Shown: positions 1-11,303, numbered from the stretch's first letter. The stretch: 64,000 nucleotides of DNA from Glaesserella australis (GCF_003260095.1 NZ_PTPX01000009.1:34803-98802); one strand, 5' to 3'. The notes: generated from the sequence alone by a model not told the origin. Translations and numbers: made by a program.

Positions 1-1715
1 AACTTTCAGGCGCTGAAATGATTGTGCAATCCTTGCGTGACGAGGGCGTAGAATATGTCTTTGGTTACCCTGGTGGCTCAGTTCTTGATATTTATGATGC
101 TATTCATACGTTAGGTGGCATCAAGCACGTACTTGTTCGCCATGAACAAGCTGCGGTACACATGGCTGATGGCTATGCTCGTTCAACGGGTAAAGTCGGC
201 TGCGTATTAGTGACATCAGGTCCTGGTGCAACCAATGCGATTACCGGGATTGCCACCGCTTATTCGGACTCTATTCCTCTTGTGGTATTTTCAGGGCAAG
301 TTCCTTCAAGCTTAATTGGTAGTGATGCATTCCAAGAGTGCGATATGGTAGGTATCTCTCGCCCTGTGGTTAAACACAGTTTCCTTGTTACAAATCCTGA
401 AGAAATTCCTGAAATTGTGAAAAAGGCATTCTATATCGCTTCAACGGGTCGTCCTGGTCCTGTGGTGATTGATGTACCAAAAGATATGGTAAACCCTGCA
501 AATAAGTTTAACTATAGCTATCCAAAAGATGTGGCATTACGCTCTTATAACCCGACAGTTCAAGGACATAAGGGACAGATCAAAAAAGCGTTAAAAGCAA
601 TTCTAGTAGCCAAAAAACCAGTGCTTTTTGTGGGTGGGGGTGCGGTGATTTCTGAATCTAATCAAGAACTTACCGAATTTGCACAAAAACTTAATTTACC
701 TGTTACTAGCTCTTTAATGGGTTTGGGGGCTTATCCGAGTACCGATAAACAGTTCTTAGGAATGTTAGGAATGCACGGCACTTACGAGGCCAACAATGCA
801 ATGCATGAAAGTGATTTGATTTTAGGTATCGGAGTACGTTTTGATGATCGTACCACCAATAACCTTACAAAATATTGCCCGAATGCGAAAGTCATTCACG
901 TGGATATTGATCCTGCATCTATTTCAAAAACCGTACCTGCCTATATTCCAATCGTTGGTGATGCAAAATTTGTGTTAGAAGAATTTTTAGCCTTATTGGG
1001 TGAAGAAAATCTTGCAAAAAGTCAGGCAGATCTGACCGCTTGGTGGGAACAAATTAATGTATGGAGAGCGAAACAGTGCTTGCGTTTTGAGCAAGGGGAT
1101 GTGATTAAACCACAGCAAGTAATTCAAACGATTTACAAATTAACTAAAGGCGACGCTTATGTAGCATCTGATGTAGGGCAACACCAAATGTTTGCAGCAC
1201 TTCACTACCCATTCGATAAGCCACGTCGTTGGATCAACTCAGGTGGTCTAGGTACCATGGGCTTTGGTTTACCTGCTGCGATGGGCGTAAAATTTGCACA
1301 TCCTGAAGCAACGGTTGTGTGTGTTACGGGCGATGGCAGTATTCAGATGAATATTCAAGAACTATCTACCGCAAAACAATATGATACGCCAGTTGTGATC
1401 GTGAGTTTAAATAACCGTTTCTTAGGCATGGTAAAACAGTGGCAAGACATTATTTATGCAGGTCGTCACTCGCAATCTTATATGAATTCATTGCCTGATT
1501 TCGTTAAACTTGCGGAGGCTTATGGACACGTTGGTATTCAAATCAACACCCCTGATGAGCTAGAAGAAAAAATGGCTCAAGCCTTTGCCATCAAAGACAA
1601 ATTGGTGTTTGTGGATGTATTGGTCGATGAAACGGAACACGTTTACCCAATGCAAATTCGTGGTGAATCAATGAAAGATATGATGTTAAGCAAAACGGAG
1701 AGAACAGATGCGTAG
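1..1715 (+). CDS. ilvI: Acetolactate synthase III large subunit, 5' end cut by window
   Basis: Catalytic subunit of acetohydroxyacid synthase, which condenses two pyruvates (or pyruvate and 2-oxobutyrate) with ThDP, FAD and Mg in valine, leucine and isoleucine synthesis. The open frame begins at the window edge (LSGAE directly before the Met at 18), so the true start lies upstream and only a few residues are missing. The ThDP glutamate region ([16 protein letters not shown]) is near the N-terminus and the GDGS...NNR ThDP/Mg motif near residues 445-475. About 565 residues are visible, close to the usual 570-575. The stop overlaps ilvH by 8 bp, so the subunits are translationally coupled. Identification is secure from family knowledge. 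Confidence 0.97.
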   Translation, partial: LSGAEMIVQSLRDEGVEYVFGYPGGSVLDIYDAIHTLGGIKHVLVRHEQAAVHMADGYARSTGKVGCVLVTSGPGATNAITGIATAYSDSIPLVVFSGQVPSSLIGSDAFQECDMVGISRPVVKHSFLVTNPEEIPEIVKKAFYIASTGRPGPVVIDVPKDMVNPANKFNYSYPKDVALRSYNPTVQGHKGQIKKALKAILVAKKPVLFVGGGAVISESNQELTEFAQKLNLPVTSSLMGLGAYPSTDKQFLGMLGMHGTYEANNAMHESDLILGIGVRFDDRTTNNLTKYCPNAKVIHVDIDPASISKTVPAYIPIVGDAKFVLEEFLALLGEENLAKSQADLTAWWEQINVWRAKQCLRFEQGDVIKPQQVIQTIYKLTKGDAYVASDVGQHQMFAALHYPFDKPRRWINSGGLGTMGFGLPAAMGVKFAHPEATVVCVTGDGSIQMNIQELSTAKQYDTPVVIVSLNNRFLGMVKQWQDIIYAGRHSQSYMNSLPDFVKLAEAYGHVGIQINTPDELEEKMAQAFAIKDKLVFVDVLVDETEHVYPMQIRGESMKDMMLSKTERTDA

Positions 1716-2199
1716 AACATTATCCGTCTTATTAGAAAATGAATCAGGGGCGTTATCCCGTGTGGTTGGGCTATTCTCTCAACGTGGTTTTAACATTGAA
1801 AGCTTAACTGTTGCCCCAACTGATGACCCAAGTTTATCCCGTATGACCATTGTGGCACAAGGTGATGAACAAGTTTTAGAACAGATCGAAAAACAGCTAC
1901 ATAAACTCATCGATATTTTCAAAGTGATTAACTTAAGCCACTGTGAACATATTGAGCGTGAAGTGTTATTACTGAAAGTCCGAGCAGTCGGTAGTGCGCG
2001 TGATGAAATCAAACGTATGGCAGATATTTTCCGTGGTCAAATCGTGGATATTACGCCTAAGCAATATACCATCCAGCTTGCCGGAACAAGCGATAAACTC
2101 AATGCGTTTATTGATGCAGTAAAAGCAGAGACGACGATTATTGAAATTGTTCGTTCAGGGGTGATTAGCCTTTCTCGTGGTGAGAAAAACAATCTCTAA
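1708..2199 (+). CDS. ilvH: Acetolactate synthase III small (regulatory) subunit
   Basis: Regulatory subunit that activates IlvI and confers valine feedback inhibition. The 163-residue length is typical. The N-terminal ACT domain is clear ([20 protein letters not shown], residues 8-27) and a second ACT-like half follows from about residue 80. The ATG lies inside the end of ilvI (8-bp overlap), the usual ilvIH arrangement. A hairpin terminator follows directly. Confidence 0.97.
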   Translation: MRRTLSVLLENESGALSRVVGLFSQRGFNIESLTVAPTDDPSLSRMTIVAQGDEQVLEQIEKQLHKLIDIFKVINLSHCEHIEREVLLLKVRAVGSARDEIKRMADIFRGQIVDITPKQYTIQLAGTSDKLNAFIDAVKAETTIIEIVRSGVISLSRGEKNNL

Positions 2200-2202
2200 C
2201 AA

Positions 2203-2236
2203 ATTAGGGGACATTGAGTCCCCTAATCTTTTTTAA
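2203..2236 (+). terminator. Rho-independent terminator after ilvH, possibly bidirectional with polA
   Basis: A 9-bp stem ATTAGGGGA/TCCCCTAAT (2203-2211 with 2219-2227) and a 7-nt loop are followed by CTTTTTT. It lies between the convergent ends of ilvH and polA, and its T-tract overlaps the last codons of polA. Confidence 0.85.
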
Positions 2237-5088
2237 TGGGCTTCATCCCAATTACTGCCCACGCCCACTTCCGCAATCAGTGGCACTTTTAAGGCAATGG
2301 CTTTTTCCATTTCGGATTTAATCAGTTGCGTATAATGCTCGACTCTATCGGCTTTGACTTCAAATACCAATTCATCGTGAACTTGCATAATCATTGCAAT
2401 ATCATCACAATTTCTGACCGCTTGATCGATGCCGATCATTGCCACTTTGATAATATCTGCCGCCGTGCCTTGCATCGGGGCGTTGATTGCTACACGCTCT
2501 GCCGCTTTGCGTCTCATTTGGTTGCTCGAATTAATTTCAGGCAGATACAAACGACGACCAAACAGGGTCTCAACATAGCCTTTTTCCGCCGCTTTTTCAC
2601 GAATATCTAACATAAACTGTTGAACCGCTGGATAGCGTTGGAAATACAGCTCCATATATTTTTTAGCGTCCGTTCGAGAAATACCGAGTTGGTTAGATAA
2701 GCCAAACTCCGACATTCCGTAGATCAAGCCAAAGTTAATCGCTTTCGCACTGCGGCGTTGTTCGCTAGTGACTTCGTCCAACGGCACGCCGAAAATCTCG
2801 GCTGCAGTTGAGCGGTGAATATCTTTGCCGTCCGCAAAGGCTTTAATCATATTCGCATCATTAGCAAGGTGAGCCATAATGCGTAGCTCAATTTGTGAAT
2901 AGTCGGCGGCTAAAATTTGATAACCTTCACGGGCAATAAAGGCTTGACGAATACGTCTGCCCTGCTCGTTGCGGATCGGAATGTTCTGCAAGTTCGGATC
3001 GCTTGATGAAAGTCGCCCTGTTGCTGTTACCGCTTGATGATAAGAGGTATGCACTCGCCCTGTTTGTGCGTTGATCATCTGTGGCAATTTGTCGGTGTAG
3101 GTCGATTTGAGTTTGCTCAAGCCACGATGTTCCATTAACAACACAGGCACTTGATGCCCCATTTGTGCCAACTCTTCCAACACTTCTTCGTTAGTGGACG
3201 GCGCGCCTTTCGGGGTTTTCTTCAACACAGGCAAGCCTAATTTGTTGAACAAAATCTCTTGTAGCTGTTTGGTGGACGCAAGGTTAAACACTTCGCCTGC
3301 TTCTTGATGAACCTGCTGTTCTAGCTCAATCAAACGCTGTTCAATTTCCGCTGAATGTGCCAACAGTTTGGCAGGATCGATCAACACGCCATTGCGTTCT
3401 ACACGAGACAACACGCTAACCAACGGCATTTCGATCTGCTCAAACAGTTTCACCAATTCAGGCGTTTTTTGTAGTTCAGACCATAAAAGTTGGTGCAATT
3501 TCATCGTGATTTCGGCATCTTCGCCAGCGTATTCAGTGGCTTTGTCGAGCGGAATTTGGTCAAAGGTAAGCTGATTTTTGCCCTTGCCTGCCAGCTCTTC
3601 AAATGGAATGGTGGTATGCCCTAAATAGCGTTGAGCCAACTCGTCCATATTATGCCGTCCTGTGCTGTCAAGGGTGTAAGATTGCAACATCGTATCAAAC
3701 GCCACGCCTTGTAGCTCAATGCCGTTGCGAGCAAAAATGGTTAAATCGTATTTGATATTCTGCCCGATTTTACGAATGCTCGGGTTCTCTAAAATCGGCT
3801 TGAGCTGTGCCAAACAGTCCGCTTTGTTGAGCTGATTTGGGAGCAACACGTCCGTCTCTTCGCTTTCATTTTCGCTGTCGCCAAACAGATCGACCTGTGT
3901 TGGTTGAGCCACTCTGCCCTTGTGTGCCAACGGAATATAACAGGCTTCGCCACTTTCCAAACCAAAGGAAATACCGACCAAATTCGCTTGCATTGCATCA
4001 AGGTTATCCGTTTCGGTATCGACTGCTACTAGCTCCGCCGCCTGCAATTTCTCCAACCAGTTGCTGAACAATTCAGGGGTATTTACGCAATCGTAAGCGG
4101 TGCGATCTATCTCAATTTTTGCAAATTTTTTCTCAGAAGTGACCGCTTGTGTCGCTTGATAATTGTTCGGGATCTTCTCCGCTGCCGTTTGGGTAACAGG
4201 GTTGGCATCGTTCATCACTTCATTCAGCCAACGTTTAAATTCATAACGCCCAAAGAGTTCCACCAGCTGATCTCGCTGTTGCGGTTGGGTGAGCAGTTGA
4301 TCGTGGGTCACATCAAGGGGAACATCGGTTTTAATCGTGGCTAACAAATAAGAGAGAGCCGCCGTTTCTTTTTCGGCTTCAAGTTTCGGGGCAAAAGTTT
4401 TCGCTCCACGAAAGCCCAACTCCGCCACTTTATCTAAGTTGGCATAAATCGCTTTCATCGAGCCAATCCCTTGTAGCAAGGCAATCGCCGTCTTTTCGCC
4501 CACGCCTTTCACGCCTGGAATGTTATCGGACGAATCGCCAAGCAGGGCGAGATAGTCAATAATCAATTCAGGCGGAATGCCGTATTTTTCAATCACGCCC
4601 TCACGGTCGAGCAAAGTGTTGTTCATCGTGTTAATCAGCATAATATGATCGTTCACTAGTTGAGCCATATCTTTATCGCCCGTACTGATTAAAACGTGCT
4701 TGCCTGCTTGTGCCGCTTGCACCGCAAGAGTGCCGATCACATCGTCTGCTTCCACACCTTCAATGGATAACAGCGGAATACCGAGTGCTTTAATCATTGC
4801 GTGTAACGGCTGAATTTGCGAACGTAGCTCATCAGGCATCGGCGGACGGTGAGATTTGTACTGCTCAAACAGTTCATCACGAAACGTTTTGCCTTTCGCA
4901 TCAAACACCACAGCAATATGGCTCGGCTCGACCTGTGCAATCAAACTTTTTAACATATTCAACACACCATACATCGCCCCCGTCGGTTCTCCCTGTTTGT
5001 TAGTTAAAGGGGGAAATGCGTGGAATGCACGGTATAAATAGGACGACCCGTCCACCAAAACAAGCGGATTTTGTGCGATAGTTGCCAT
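2233..5088 (-). CDS. polA: DNA polymerase I
   Basis: Repair and Okazaki-fragment-processing polymerase, 951 residues (E. coli 928). Domains in order: 5'-3' flap exonuclease (about 1-290, with [13 protein letters not shown] at the start), 3'-5' proofreading exonuclease with the metal-binding DTET motif near residue 356, and the family A polymerase with motif A (DYSQIELR, about 728), the O-helix ([16 protein letters not shown]) and motif C (VHDELV, about 904). DTET is intact, so proofreading should be active. An ACCGCTTGT uptake-signal match lies in the linker (about 4142). The start has an AAAGAGAG-type ribosome site just upstream. Confidence 0.97.
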   Translation of the reverse strand: MATIAQNPLVLVDGSSYLYRAFHAFPPLTNKQGEPTGAMYGVLNMLKSLIAQVEPSHIAVVFDAKGKTFRDELFEQYKSHRPPMPDELRSQIQPLHAMIKALGIPLLSIEGVEADDVIGTLAVQAAQAGKHVLISTGDKDMAQLVNDHIMLINTMNNTLLDREGVIEKYGIPPELIIDYLALLGDSSDNIPGVKGVGEKTAIALLQGIGSMKAIYANLDKVAELGFRGAKTFAPKLEAEKETAALSYLLATIKTDVPLDVTHDQLLTQPQQRDQLVELFGRYEFKRWLNEVMNDANPVTQTAAEKIPNNYQATQAVTSEKKFAKIEIDRTAYDCVNTPELFSNWLEKLQAAELVAVDTETDNLDAMQANLVGISFGLESGEACYIPLAHKGRVAQPTQVDLFGDSENESEETDVLLPNQLNKADCLAQLKPILENPSIRKIGQNIKYDLTIFARNGIELQGVAFDTMLQSYTLDSTGRHNMDELAQRYLGHTTIPFEELAGKGKNQLTFDQIPLDKATEYAGEDAEITMKLHQLLWSELQKTPELVKLFEQIEMPLVSVLSRVERNGVLIDPAKLLAHSAEIEQRLIELEQQVHQEAGEVFNLASTKQLQEILFNKLGLPVLKKTPKGAPSTNEEVLEELAQMGHQVPVLLMEHRGLSKLKSTYTDKLPQMINAQTGRVHTSYHQAVTATGRLSSSDPNLQNIPIRNEQGRRIRQAFIAREGYQILAADYSQIELRIMAHLANDANMIKAFADGKDIHRSTAAEIFGVPLDEVTSEQRRSAKAINFGLIYGMSEFGLSNQLGISRTDAKKYMELYFQRYPAVQQFMLDIREKAAEKGYVETLFGRRLYLPEINSSNQMRRKAAERVAINAPMQGTAADIIKVAMIGIDQAVRNCDDIAMIMQVHDELVFEVKADRVEHYTQLIKSEMEKAIALKVPLIAEVGVGSNWDEAH

Positions 5089-5170
5089 TGAAACTCTCTT
5101 TAGTATAGAAAAAATCGATCTGAAAATTGGGCGGTATTATAGCGAAAATGTGGGGGAAATTGGGAATTAA

Positions 5171-5197
5171 TATAGGGTGAGAAAATCTCACCCTATA
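5171..5197 (-). terminator. Hairpin after aroA
   Basis: A perfect 12-bp stem TATAGGGTGAGA/TCTCACCCTATA (5171-5182 and 5186-5197) with a 3-nt loop lies just past the aroA stop. The trailing T-tract on the minus strand is poor (TTAATTCCC), so it may be a weak terminator or an mRNA 3'-end stabiliser. Confidence 0.6.
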
Positions 5198-5203
5198 AAT
5201 TAC

Positions 5204-6496
5204 TTACCCACAAATCTTCCCAAACTCTTCAAAATAGGTCGGGAAGGTTTTGGCGGTACATTTTGGATCTAAAATCGTCACCGGCGTATTTGAAAGAGCA
5301 ACGAGTGAGAAACACATTGCCATTCGATGATCGTTGTAGGTCGCAATTTCAGCATGTTGGAATTGGTCTAATGCAAGCGGTTGGATTCGGATAAAATCTT
5401 CCCCTTCTTCCACTTCAGCACCGACTTTGCGTAACTCGGTTGCCATCGCTGTTAATCGGTCGGTCTCTTTCACTCGCCAGTTGTAGATATTACGAATCAC
5501 GGTTTCACCTTCGGCAAAAAGGGCTGTGGTGGCAATGGTCATGGCTGCATCTGGAATATGGTTCATATCCATATCAATGCCTTTAAGTTCGCCCTGCTCT
5601 GCTTGGATAAAATCGTCACCCCAAGTGATTTTTGCGCCCATTTTTTCGAGTACGTCAGCAAACAAGCGGTCACCTTGAATCGAATTTTTACCAATGCCTG
5701 TGACTTTGACTTTCCCTTTAATTGCCCCTGTGGCTAAGAAATAAGAGGCTGAAGAAGCATCGCCTTCCACCAAATATTTTTGTGGTGAAACATAGCGTTG
5801 ATTACCTTTAACAAAGAAAGTTTGATAATTTGTGTGAGACACTGTCACGCCAAAATCTTTCATCATCGCAAGGGTGATGTCGATATAAGGTTTAGAAACC
5901 AATTCACCGATAATCTCGATTTCCATATCATCCGATGCCAAGGGTGCAGACATCAACAATGCGGTGAGAAACTGAGACGAAATCGAGCCGTCAATTTGAA
6001 TTTTGCCACCCTGAATCCCTGTATTGCGAATAGCAATCGGCGGATAGCCTTCATTTTCAAGATATTGAACCGAAGCACCCGCTTGACGTAACGCATCAAC
6101 CAAATGCTTAATCGGACGCTCTTTCATACGTGGCTCGCCCGTTAAAATCACTTCCGCTTCTTGTTTGCCTTTTAAGCAAAGTGCCGCCGTGAGTGGACGC
6201 ATTGCAGTGCCCGCATTGCCTAAAAAGAGCGACAAGCCATTTTGCCACTGAAATGCACCGCCAACGCCTTCTACAGTGCAAACGGTTTTATCTTCTGAAA
6301 GTTGGTAATTTACGCCTAATGCTTTTAACGCATTGAGCATATGGCGAATATCATCGCTATCGAGCAAGTTTGTCACTTGCGTTGTGCCTTGTGCGAGAGC
6401 CGCTAATAATAAAGCACGATTTGATAGGCTTTTTGAGCCAGGTAAATTGATTTCACCTTCGACACGGGTGATAGGTTGTAATGTCAGTTTTTCCAT
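5204..6496 (-). CDS. aroA: 3-phosphoshikimate 1-carboxyvinyltransferase (EPSP synthase)
   Basis: Sixth step of the shikimate pathway, joining PEP to shikimate-3-phosphate; the target of glyphosate. From the chosen start the protein is 430 residues and begins MEKLTLQPI, the normal family N-terminus. The frame also has an upstream ATG at 6517, but the seven extra residues are not family-like. Signature stretches are [18 protein letters not shown] near the N-terminus, [13 protein letters not shown] (about residue 90) and [20 protein letters not shown] (about 345). Neither start has a strong ribosome site. It is divergent from argC. Confidence 0.96.
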   Translation of the reverse strand: MEKLTLQPITRVEGEINLPGSKSLSNRALLLAALAQGTTQVTNLLDSDDIRHMLNALKALGVNYQLSEDKTVCTVEGVGGAFQWQNGLSLFLGNAGTAMRPLTAALCLKGKQEAEVILTGEPRMKERPIKHLVDALRQAGASVQYLENEGYPPIAIRNTGIQGGKIQIDGSISSQFLTALLMSAPLASDDMEIEIIGELVSKPYIDITLAMMKDFGVTVSHTNYQTFFVKGNQRYVSPQKYLVEGDASSASYFLATGAIKGKVKVTGIGKNSIQGDRLFADVLEKMGAKITWGDDFIQAEQGELKGIDMDMNHIPDAAMTIATTALFAEGETVIRNIYNWRVKETDRLTAMATELRKVGAEVEEGEDFIRIQPLALDQFQHAEIATYNDHRMAMCFSLVALSNTPVTILDPKCTAKTFPTYFEEFGKICG

Positions 6497-6641
6497 GTTG
6501 TGTCCGAAAATTTGCAAAAAAGCGGCAAATCTTACCGCTTGTTATGGTTATATAAAGCGTGAAAGCAGTTTAGCGGTTGAATTTAAAATTACAATGGGTT
6601 TCTACTATTTTCTAATGAAATATAAAACCACGCCCACAAAG

Positions 6642-6676
6642 TGAATATAAATTCATTTATATTGCATAATTATTAA
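6642..6676 (+). promoter_or_regulatory. Tandem ARG boxes (ArgR operator) upstream of argC
   Basis: TGAATATAAATTCA (6642-6655) is a full match to the gammaproteobacterial ARG-box core TGAATWWWWATTCA. A second, degenerate copy, TGCATAATTATTAA, starts exactly 21 bp later (6663-6676), the spacing at which an ArgR hexamer binds a box pair. A third weak match lies at 6686-6699. The site is about 65-100 bp before argC, fitting arginine repression of argCJBD. Confidence 0.75.
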
Positions 6677-6740
6677 AACCAAACTTGCATTTAAATGATT
6701 TTATGCATAAACTGCTGAAAAATTAACATGAGAAGATTGT

Positions 6741-7682
6741 ATGACCAAATATAAAATTTTTGTTGATGGCGCAGTAGGTACAACGGGATTGCGTATTCAC
6801 GAACGTTTATCCACTCAAACAGACATTGAATTGTTAGAACTGCCCGAGCATCAGCGTAAAGATTTGACTGCACGTTTAGATAAAATAGCAGAAGCAGATC
6901 TTACGCTACTCTGTTTGCCTGATGATGCAGCAAAAGAGATTATTGCTCTTGCGCCTAAAGAGAGCAAAATTTGTGATACCTCAACGGCCCATCGCACTCA
7001 ATCCGATTGGGTTTATGGCTTTGCAGAACTCACTTCTCAAACAGAAAAAATTGCGCAAGCGAATCGAGTTGCCGTACCAGGTTGCCATGCCACTGGGTTT
7101 ATTTCTCTCGTCCGCCCATTAATTGAAAAAGGGGCATTAAGTGCAGATTATCCACTCATTTGCCATTCACTCACAGGCTACTCGGGTGGTGGAAAAGCCA
7201 TGATCGCGGATTATCAACAGGCTGAACGTAGCGCTGATTTTGATGCGCCTCGTATGTATGGATTGAATTTAAACCATAAACATCTACCTGAAATGATGGC
7301 AGTAACAGGTAGCTCAACTGCTCCGATTTTCACGCCTGTGGTTGCCGATTATTATAGCGGTATGCTCGTTACTGTGCCGTTGCCAATGACGGCAATCCAT
7401 GCTGAATATGCCTCAGGTGAAAAAATTACACAGCTATTATCCGCTTATTACCAAGGTAAAAAATTAGTCAATGTACATCAGCTTAATACAATGCCAACGC
7501 CAATGATGGCAGCAAACCAACTTTCAGGCAAAGATAATCTTGAGATCTTTGTTTATGCTAATTCAACCCAAATTGTGCTTATGGCACTGTTTGATAATTT
7601 AGGCAAAGGATCTTCAGGGGCGGCTGTTCAATGTATGAATATCATGCTTGGACGTGATGAAACAGCGGGCTTAACCATTTAA
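6741..7682 (+). CDS. argC: N-acetyl-gamma-glutamyl-phosphate reductase (short, type 2)
   Basis: NADPH-dependent reduction of N-acetylglutamyl phosphate, third step to ornithine. At 313 residues it belongs to the shorter type-2 form rather than the ~334-residue E. coli type. The nucleotide-binding start is FVDGAVGTTGLRIHERL. The catalytic cysteine is Cys115 in VPGCHATGF. It is first in argC-J-B-D and sits behind ArgR boxes. The ATG at 6741 follows an AGAAG ribosome site. Confidence 0.95.
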   Translation: MTKYKIFVDGAVGTTGLRIHERLSTQTDIELLELPEHQRKDLTARLDKIAEADLTLLCLPDDAAKEIIALAPKESKICDTSTAHRTQSDWVYGFAELTSQTEKIAQANRVAVPGCHATGFISLVRPLIEKGALSADYPLICHSLTGYSGGGKAMIADYQQAERSADFDAPRMYGLNLNHKHLPEMMAVTGSSTAPIFTPVVADYYSGMLVTVPLPMTAIHAEYASGEKITQLLSAYYQGKKLVNVHQLNTMPTPMMAANQLSGKDNLEIFVYANSTQIVLMALFDNLGKGSSGAAVQCMNIMLGRDETAGLTI

Positions 7683-7703
7683 AAAAATATAAGGAAAAGA
7701 GAA

Positions 7704-8924
7704 ATGAACACAACAGCAATTTTAGGCGGCGTGACCGCACCACAAGGGTTTAAAGCAAGCGGAATTCATTGCGGTATTCGTAAAAATAAAGAAAAGTTAG
7801 ATTTAGCCTTACTTGTCAGTGATGTACCTTGTGCCACAGCCGCTGTTTATACACAAAATAAAGTCAAAGGCGCACCTATTTTAGTGACCAAAGCGAATAT
7901 CGCCGACGGCTATAGCCAAGCGATGATGTGTAATAGTGGCAATGCCAACACTTGTAACCCAAACGGTATTGAACTTGCTGAGAAATGTTGTGAAATGGTT
8001 GCAACTGCGTTGAATTTAAAAGCAAGTGATATTGTGATTGCATCAACAGGGGTAATCGGTCAGCCGCTCCCGTTAGAACCGTTTGAACAAGGCATTCCAA
8101 AAGCCGTCGCAAGTTTAAGCTATCAAGGTGGTACACAAGCGGCAGAAGCGATTATGACCACCGATACTCGCCTTAAAGAGTATGCCGTCGCCTTTGAATT
8201 AGGCGGGAAAACTTGTCATATGGGCATCATGACCAAAGGCAGTGGTATGATCAATCCAAATATGGCAACCATGCTGACCTTTATTACTACAGATGTGGCG
8301 ATCAGTCCTGAGATGCTTAATCTTGCCTTGAAAAAAGAGATTAAACAGACTATCAATCAAATCAACGTCGATGGCGATACTTCGACTAACGATATGGCAA
8401 GCATTATGGCAAACGGCTTAGCGGGTAATACGCCTATCACGCAAACAGGGGCTGATTTCGATCTGTTCTGCCAAGTGTTAAATCATGTCTGTATTTGGGC
8501 TTGTCGCCAAATTGCCTTTGACGGCGAAGGCGCAACCAAATTATTAGAATGTACCGTCACTAACGCTCGTACTGAAGATGTCGCCCTTGCGGTATCAAAA
8601 AGTATTATTTCAAGCGACTTATTTAAATCTGCTATGTTTGGCGAAGATGCAAACTGGGGGCGTGTGCTTTGTGCGATTGGCTATACCGAAGGCGACTTCT
8701 CTATTGATGGCGTATCGTTAAAATTAAAGAGTGAAAAAGGCGAAGTACTTGTCTGTCAAAACGCCATGTATCACCCATTTAGTGAAGAGAAAGCGGCAGA
8801 AGTATTAAGCGCACCGCACATTGAAATTTTAGTTGATATGAATGATGGCACAGCCAATGCACAGGCTTGGGGCTGCGATCTCACTTATGAATATGTCAAA
8901 ATCAACGGCGATTATCGTAGTTAG
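7704..8924 (+). CDS. argJ: Glutamate N-acetyltransferase / amino-acid acetyltransferase
   Basis: Transfers the acetyl group from N-acetylornithine to glutamate, closing the acetyl cycle; some members also use acetyl-CoA. The precursor of 406 residues carries the self-cleavage motif KGSGMINPNMATMLTF, with the cleaving/nucleophilic Thr at residue 189, which would yield alpha and beta chains. A strong ribosome site (AAGGAAAAG) precedes the ATG. Its presence makes a separate argE deacetylase unnecessary. The gene lies 21 bp after argC and 57 bp before argB. Whether it is mono- or bifunctional cannot be told from sequence alone. Confidence 0.95.
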   Translation: MNTTAILGGVTAPQGFKASGIHCGIRKNKEKLDLALLVSDVPCATAAVYTQNKVKGAPILVTKANIADGYSQAMMCNSGNANTCNPNGIELAEKCCEMVATALNLKASDIVIASTGVIGQPLPLEPFEQGIPKAVASLSYQGGTQAAEAIMTTDTRLKEYAVAFELGGKTCHMGIMTKGSGMINPNMATMLTFITTDVAISPEMLNLALKKEIKQTINQINVDGDTSTNDMASIMANGLAGNTPITQTGADFDLFCQVLNHVCIWACRQIAFDGEGATKLLECTVTNARTEDVALAVSKSIISSDLFKSAMFGEDANWGRVLCAIGYTEGDFSIDGVSLKLKSEKGEVLVCQNAMYHPFSEEKAAEVLSAPHIEILVDMNDGTANAQAWGCDLTYEYVKINGDYRS

Positions 8925-8980
8925 TGATTAAAAACAAGCGGTCAGATTTCAATAAAAATTTGCAAACACAGGAAAATAAA

Positions 8981-9844
8981 ATGAAACCATCCCAAGTACA
9001 TTTACTCTCAGAAGTGATGGAACAAGCGCATCCCTATATAAAAAAATATCAAGATAAAATTATCGTGGTGAAATATGGCGGTAATGCCATGATTAATGAA
9101 GAGCTCAAAATGGCTGTTATGCAAGATTTGTTGTTGCTTAATCAAATCGGCATTAAAGTTGTGCTTGTTCATGGCGGTGGTCCTGAAATTTCACAAGGAT
9201 TAAAGTTAATAGGCAAAGAGAGCAAATTTATCAATGGCTTACGAGTAACGGATAAAGAAACCATAGAAATTGTGCAACAAATGTTAGCGGGCAAGATAAA
9301 CAAAAGCCTTGTTGCATTGCTTAAAGGCAAAGGCATTGGCTTGTGCGGTATTGATGGACAAATGTTGCTTTGTGAGCCGATCAATGAAGAACTTGGGTTT
9401 GTTGGAGCAGTAAAACAAGTGAATACCAAACTACTTGATTTTGCTTTAAATTCAGGCTTAATCCCTGTGATTGCGACAGTGGGTGTTGATGAACAAGGCA
9501 CTGCCTACAATGTTAATGCGGATACGGCTGCAAGTAAAATTGCCATAGCCCTTGGTGCAGAGAAATTGGTGAGTATGACCGATATTGTCGGTGTGCTAAA
9601 AGATCGCTTTGATGATACTACTCTCATTCCACAAATTGAGATTTCAGAAGTTAATGCGTTAGTCGAACAAGGTATTATCACAGACGGTATGATCCCGAAG
9701 ATCGAGTGTTGCATTGACTGTGTGCGTGAAGGGGTAAAATCTGCTTCTATTATTGATGGACGTGTACCCCACGCTTTATTGATTGAAACCTTTACCTCAC
9801 AAGGCAATGGAACGCTGTTTTATAAAAGGAAAAATGATGAATAG
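8981..9844 (+). CDS. argB: Acetylglutamate kinase
   Basis: Phosphorylates N-acetylglutamate with ATP, second step of arginine synthesis. From the ATG at 8981 it is 287 residues. Evidence is the amino-acid-kinase fold start IIVVKYGGNAM, the glycine-rich VLVHGGGPEIS, and GLCGIDGQMLLCEP. The frame opens upstream at 8924, but that stretch contains an uptake sequence (8934) and the real ribosome site (AGGAAAATAAA) sits before 8981. It overlaps argD by 11 bp. Confidence 0.95.
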   Translation: MKPSQVHLLSEVMEQAHPYIKKYQDKIIVVKYGGNAMINEELKMAVMQDLLLLNQIGIKVVLVHGGGPEISQGLKLIGKESKFINGLRVTDKETIEIVQQMLAGKINKSLVALLKGKGIGLCGIDGQMLLCEPINEELGFVGAVKQVNTKLLDFALNSGLIPVIATVGVDEQGTAYNVNADTAASKIAIALGAEKLVSMTDIVGVLKDRFDDTTLIPQIEISEVNALVEQGIITDGMIPKIECCIDCVREGVKSASIIDGRVPHALLIETFTSQGNGTLFYKRKNDE

Positions 9845-11018
9845 CCAACAAATTAAAACATTAGATAGTCAACATATCGCTCAAACCTATGGACGTTTTG
9901 ATCTTGCGCTTTCTCATGGCAAGGGCTGTGTTGTATGGGATTTTGAAGGAAAACAGTACCTTGATTTTACCAGCGGCATTGGCACAAACAGTTTAGGTTG
10001 GGCTGATGAAAATTGGCTTGCAGCGGTCACGGAACAAGCTGGTAAGCTGCAACACGTTTCCAATCTCTTTTTTAGTGAGCCATCTGCAAAACTTGCAGCA
10101 AAACTGACCGCTTGTTCAGGCTTAAAACGTGCGTTTTTTTGCAATAGCGGTGCAGAAGCAAACGAAGGAGCAATTAAAACGGCTCGTAAATATAGCTTTG
10201 ATAAATATGGCAAAGGGCGTTCAACCATCATTAGCCTACAAAACTCTTTCCATGGTCGGACAATCTCTACCCTTTCTGCTACAGGGCAAGATACTTTCCA
10301 TCAATTCTTTTTTCCTTTTACAGAAGGTTTTGAACATCTTCCCGCTAACGATATTCAAACGTTGACTCAACGTTTAGATCAAACAGATGTCTGTGCGATT
10401 ATGGTTGAGATTGTGCAAGGTGAAGGTGGCATTTTTACCTTAGAAACAGATTATCTCAACGCCTTGCAACAACTTTGTACTGAAAAAGATATATTACTAA
10501 TTATTGATGAAGTACAAACAGGTATTGGGCGTACAGGGAAATTTTTCGCCTTCCAACACTTTGATTTACAACCTGATATTGTCACCCTTGCTAAAGGCTT
10601 AGGCGGTGGCCTACCGATTGGTGCTGTGCTGTTTGGCGAAAAATGTCAGCATACGCTAGGCAAAAGCGATCACGGTTCGACTTTTGGTGGAAACCCCGTT
10701 TGTTGTGCCTCTGCCAATGCTGTGCTCGATAAACTCACCCCTGAATTTTTAGCCGACGTACAAACCAAAGCAGCCAAACTTCACACTGCCCTACTTAATT
10801 TACCCAAAGTCAAAAGTGTCAGTGGGTTAGGTTTAATGATCGGTGTTGAATTTGAAGAAGGAATTGTGGCGAGCGATATCGTCAATAAAGGCATTCAAAA
10901 AGGGATTTTAACCTTAACCGCAAAGCATAAATTGCGTTTATTACCGCCTTTGATCATTAGCGATGCACAGATAAATGAAGGCATTACAATATTAAAAGAT
11001 ATTCTTCAAGAACTTTAA
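9834..11018 (+). CDS. argD: Acetylornithine aminotransferase (class III PLP)
   Basis: Converts N-acetylglutamate semialdehyde to N-acetylornithine; homologues also act in lysine synthesis. It is about 394 residues from the first of two adjacent ATGs (9834/9837) behind AAAGGAAAA. The open frame continues upstream into argB and that part is not family-like. Key stretches are FCNSGAEANEGAIKTAR, IIDEVQTGIGRTG and the PLP-lysine motif TLAKGLGGGLPIGAV. An uptake sequence lies inside the gene (about 10106). Last gene of the arg operon. Confidence 0.95.
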   Translation: MMNSQQIKTLDSQHIAQTYGRFDLALSHGKGCVVWDFEGKQYLDFTSGIGTNSLGWADENWLAAVTEQAGKLQHVSNLFFSEPSAKLAAKLTACSGLKRAFFCNSGAEANEGAIKTARKYSFDKYGKGRSTIISLQNSFHGRTISTLSATGQDTFHQFFFPFTEGFEHLPANDIQTLTQRLDQTDVCAIMVEIVQGEGGIFTLETDYLNALQQLCTEKDILLIIDEVQTGIGRTGKFFAFQHFDLQPDIVTLAKGLGGGLPIGAVLFGEKCQHTLGKSDHGSTFGGNPVCCASANAVLDKLTPEFLADVQTKAAKLHTALLNLPKVKSVSGLGLMIGVEFEEGIVASDIVNKGIQKGILTLTAKHKLRLLPPLIISDAQINEGITILKDILQEL

Positions 11019-11030
11019 TATTTAATTCTA

Positions 11031-11065
11031 TAGAGAAAATGAAATCTCATTTTCTCTATTCTTTA
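11031..11065 (+). terminator. Terminator after argD
   Basis: A perfect 12-bp stem TAGAGAAAATGA/TCATTTTCTCTA (11031-11042, 11047-11058) with a 4-nt loop is followed by a T-rich tract. It closes the argCJBD operon. Confidence 0.8.
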
Positions 11066-11251
11066 TATAAATTAATTTCCATTCATATCATTCAAACAAT
11101 TTACTTTTAAACATAAAACTTACATTAAATTACAAATAAGCATTTCATCATATAAAATGATAATTTATTCCACTCCACAAGAATTTATCATCCTTCTCAT
11201 ACTAAAATAACGTTTTGATTTATAAGAATAAAAAACCTACTTAGAATATTT

Positions 11252-11303
11252 ATGATTTACATCAAAATTATCAGTTGTTTTGTAAATCTAATTTTAATAG
11301 AAT
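11252..11303 (+). promoter_or_regulatory. Candidate glg promoter with CRP/FNR-type site
   Basis: The 296 bp between the arg terminator and glgB hold no gene and are very AT-rich. TTGTTT (11275-11280) and TAGAAT (11298-11303) are 17 bp apart, a plausible sigma-70 promoter. Upstream, ATGATTTACATCAA (11252-11265) matches the FNR half-sites at 9 of 10 positions and also resembles a CRP site. Its centre would lie near -51, which is not a canonical position, so regulation is only a suggestion. Confidence 0.35.
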
